Source: DAOOWV01 sp035371485 (GTDB lineage Bacteria > Patescibacteriota > Dojkabacteria > JAFGLO01). Taken from it: a stretch of DNA of 64,000 nt. A program made the translations under genes and the position numbers. Every line of letters starts with the position of its first letter. Position 1 is the first letter of the stretch. The notes under the pieces were generated by a model, which worked only from the letters and a program-made list of their open reading frames with translations, searched no databases and had not been told where the DNA came from. Below are positions 62,921-64,000 of this stretch, in pieces. Location of the stretch: NCBI GenBank assembly GCA_035371485.1, contig DAOOWV010000001.1, positions 1 to 64,000 of the forward strand, in the 5' to 3' direction.

Positions 62921-64000
62921 ATGAGACAAATTGACGCTTCTGATTATAGTTCAACATCTGATCTAGAACCAAATGTTCAGCCACTTAATCATAAAAAAAC
63001 CTTAAAAGAAAAAATCCAAGATTTTCAGAGAAAGATAAAGGAATTACCTTTGATTCCACAAGTTTTGGTTGTCTCAATCCCATTTATTATTGTGTTAGGG
63101 GGAATGGCCCATATGTCTTATAGAATTATTTTCGATATACCTGCGTCAGATAATTTAAATATACAATCACCAAGAGCTTTGGTTAACGAGGATGGAGAGG
63201 TTATTGATTTGGATGAAATATCAAATCCTAAAACAGCAGAAAATCCACTTAATGGAGTATTAATGTCTCCAGAGGAATATGAAAATATGATCAAATATCC
63301 ACCTGTTGCTTCCGTTTTTGGTAATACGATTGATGCAAGAGAGCCATCAGGTCTTTATCAAGCTGATCTAGCATTTGAAATGTTAGTGGAAGGTGATATT
63401 ACTAGGATTGTTGGAATGTTTTGGACTTATCAGCCTGAAAAACTAGGATCGTTAAGAAGTGCAAGAAAACCATTTATTGATATTTTGACTCCATATGATC
63501 CACTTTTTATGCACATTGGTTATGCCCATTCCACTAATTCAGTAGAAACAGATGCGCAGAAAGCTTTAAGTGATAATCATATTAAGACTGTTGGGGGAAG
63601 TGCCTCATTTTGGAGAACTAAAGATAGAATAGCACCTCACAATGCATACACATCTGTTGCCAATATCCATGAAGCAGCGGATAAAATGAAGTATACATAT
63701 ACAAAGGAAATTATTCCATGGAAGTTTAAATCTGATGCTACAGAGGAAGAACGAGGGGATGTGTCTCAAATTATGGTGTCGTTCATGGGTTCATACAGAG
63801 AAGGTAGATCTTATGATGTTAGATGGGAATATGATCCCGGGACTAATAGTTATAAGCGATTTTATGGGAGTAAACCACATTCTGATAATGAAACTAACCA
63901 ACAAATTGTTGCTAAAAATGTGATAATTCAATATACAGAAGTTTATCATCCTGCTGCTGATAATTACGGTAGAAAAGCAATTACAATTATTGGGAGTGGG
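62921..64000 (+). CDS. DUF3048 domain protein (YerB-like), membrane anchored, 3' end outside window
   Basis: 360 codons are visible and the frame runs off the right edge. A cytoplasmic N-terminal tail (about 1-45) is followed by one transmembrane helix (about 46-65), then the DUF3048 domain from about 90. Family sequences: NPLNGVLMSPEEY, EPSGLYQADLAFEMLVEGDITR, LGSLRSARKPFIDIL. YerB-type proteins are extracytoplasmic with a proposed envelope role but no established activity. The usual lipoprotein Cys is replaced by a full N-terminal anchor. Confidence 0.9.
   Translation, partial: MRQIDASDYSSTSDLEPNVQPLNHKKTLKEKIQDFQRKIKELPLIPQVLVVSIPFIIVLGGMAHMSYRIIFDIPASDNLNIQSPRALVNEDGEVIDLDEISNPKTAENPLNGVLMSPEEYENMIKYPPVASVFGNTIDAREPSGLYQADLAFEMLVEGDITRIVGMFWTYQPEKLGSLRSARKPFIDILTPYDPLFMHIGYAHSTNSVETDAQKALSDNHIKTVGGSASFWRTKDRIAPHNAYTSVANIHEAADKMKYTYTKEIIPWKFKSDATEEERGDVSQIMVSFMGSYREGRSYDVRWEYDPGTNSYKRFYGSKPHSDNETNQQIVAKNVIIQYTEVYHPAADNYGRKAITIIGSG

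Overview
This is a contiguous stretch of an AT-rich bacterial genome (coding DNA looks roughly one-third G+C), interrupted by a single 100-N assembly gap at 22069-22168. The gene set fits a Patescibacteria/CPR organism: VirB2-like mini-pilins beside a VirD4/TraG-type ATPase, many single-pass surface proteins, an RRM-type RNA-binding protein, a DUF3048 protein, several strongly diverged housekeeping enzymes, and start codons with almost no Shine-Dalgarno sequence. I lean towards a lineage near Dojkabacteria (WS6) or Microgenomates, but the exact phylum is inference. Standard code 11 applies: TGA ends ordinary genes such as the sortase.

Region by region. 1-6983: the 5' part of dnaJ (minus), then a plus-strand envelope operon (sortase, orphan solute-binding protein, Ig-like surface protein, small membrane protein, WecA/MraY-like protein with missing catalytic Asp residues). 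6977-14391: minus-strand enolase-like gene (catalytic residues missing), gyrA, an L,D-transpeptidase, divergent greA, and a membrane protein plus CAP-domain protein pair. 14529-19515: operon of a fibronectin-type surface protein, an SH3b protein and a UvrD/PcrA helicase. 19673-25617: type IV secretion-like cluster (ATPase, Pro/Gln-rich protein, two VirB2-like pilins) with rpsT inside it, an XRE regulator and trpS. 25948-26697: ferredoxin and a DJ-1/PfpI protein.

26913-37470 is an accessory island bounded by two tRNA-Ser genes (GGA and TGA). Each tRNA is preceded by the same 78-bp leader repeat. The island carries an intact three-gene set that looks like a restriction/anti-phage system: a PLD-nuclease/helicase fusion, a large Eco57I-like adenine methyltransferase and a DUF4268 nuclease-like protein. 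Behind it lies a row of broken genes (DUF5655-like, SDR, endo/exonuclease/phosphatase, DUF523). tRNA-Ser fragments interrupted by short palindromes surround both tRNA genes.

37844-51017 remains accessory: a phage tail-like collagen-repeat protein broken by a frameshift, small membrane proteins, a much more GC-rich frameshifted gene, PPC-like and FecR-like surface proteins, two NUDIX genes (one with a stop at a Trp position), a HAD phosphatase, a NIF3-like protein, and a T-box leader in front of a disrupted leuS that has lost its editing domain. 51095-57877 returns to intact core genes (phosphohexomutase, peptidase E, PreP-like M16 protease, Mn-dependent pyrophosphatase). 58059-64000 has a Cys-rich membrane protein, a 2-phosphoglycerate kinase-like P-loop protein, a broken gene, an RRM protein with a clear promoter and terminator, a broken MFS transporter, an unknown protein and the start of a DUF3048 protein.
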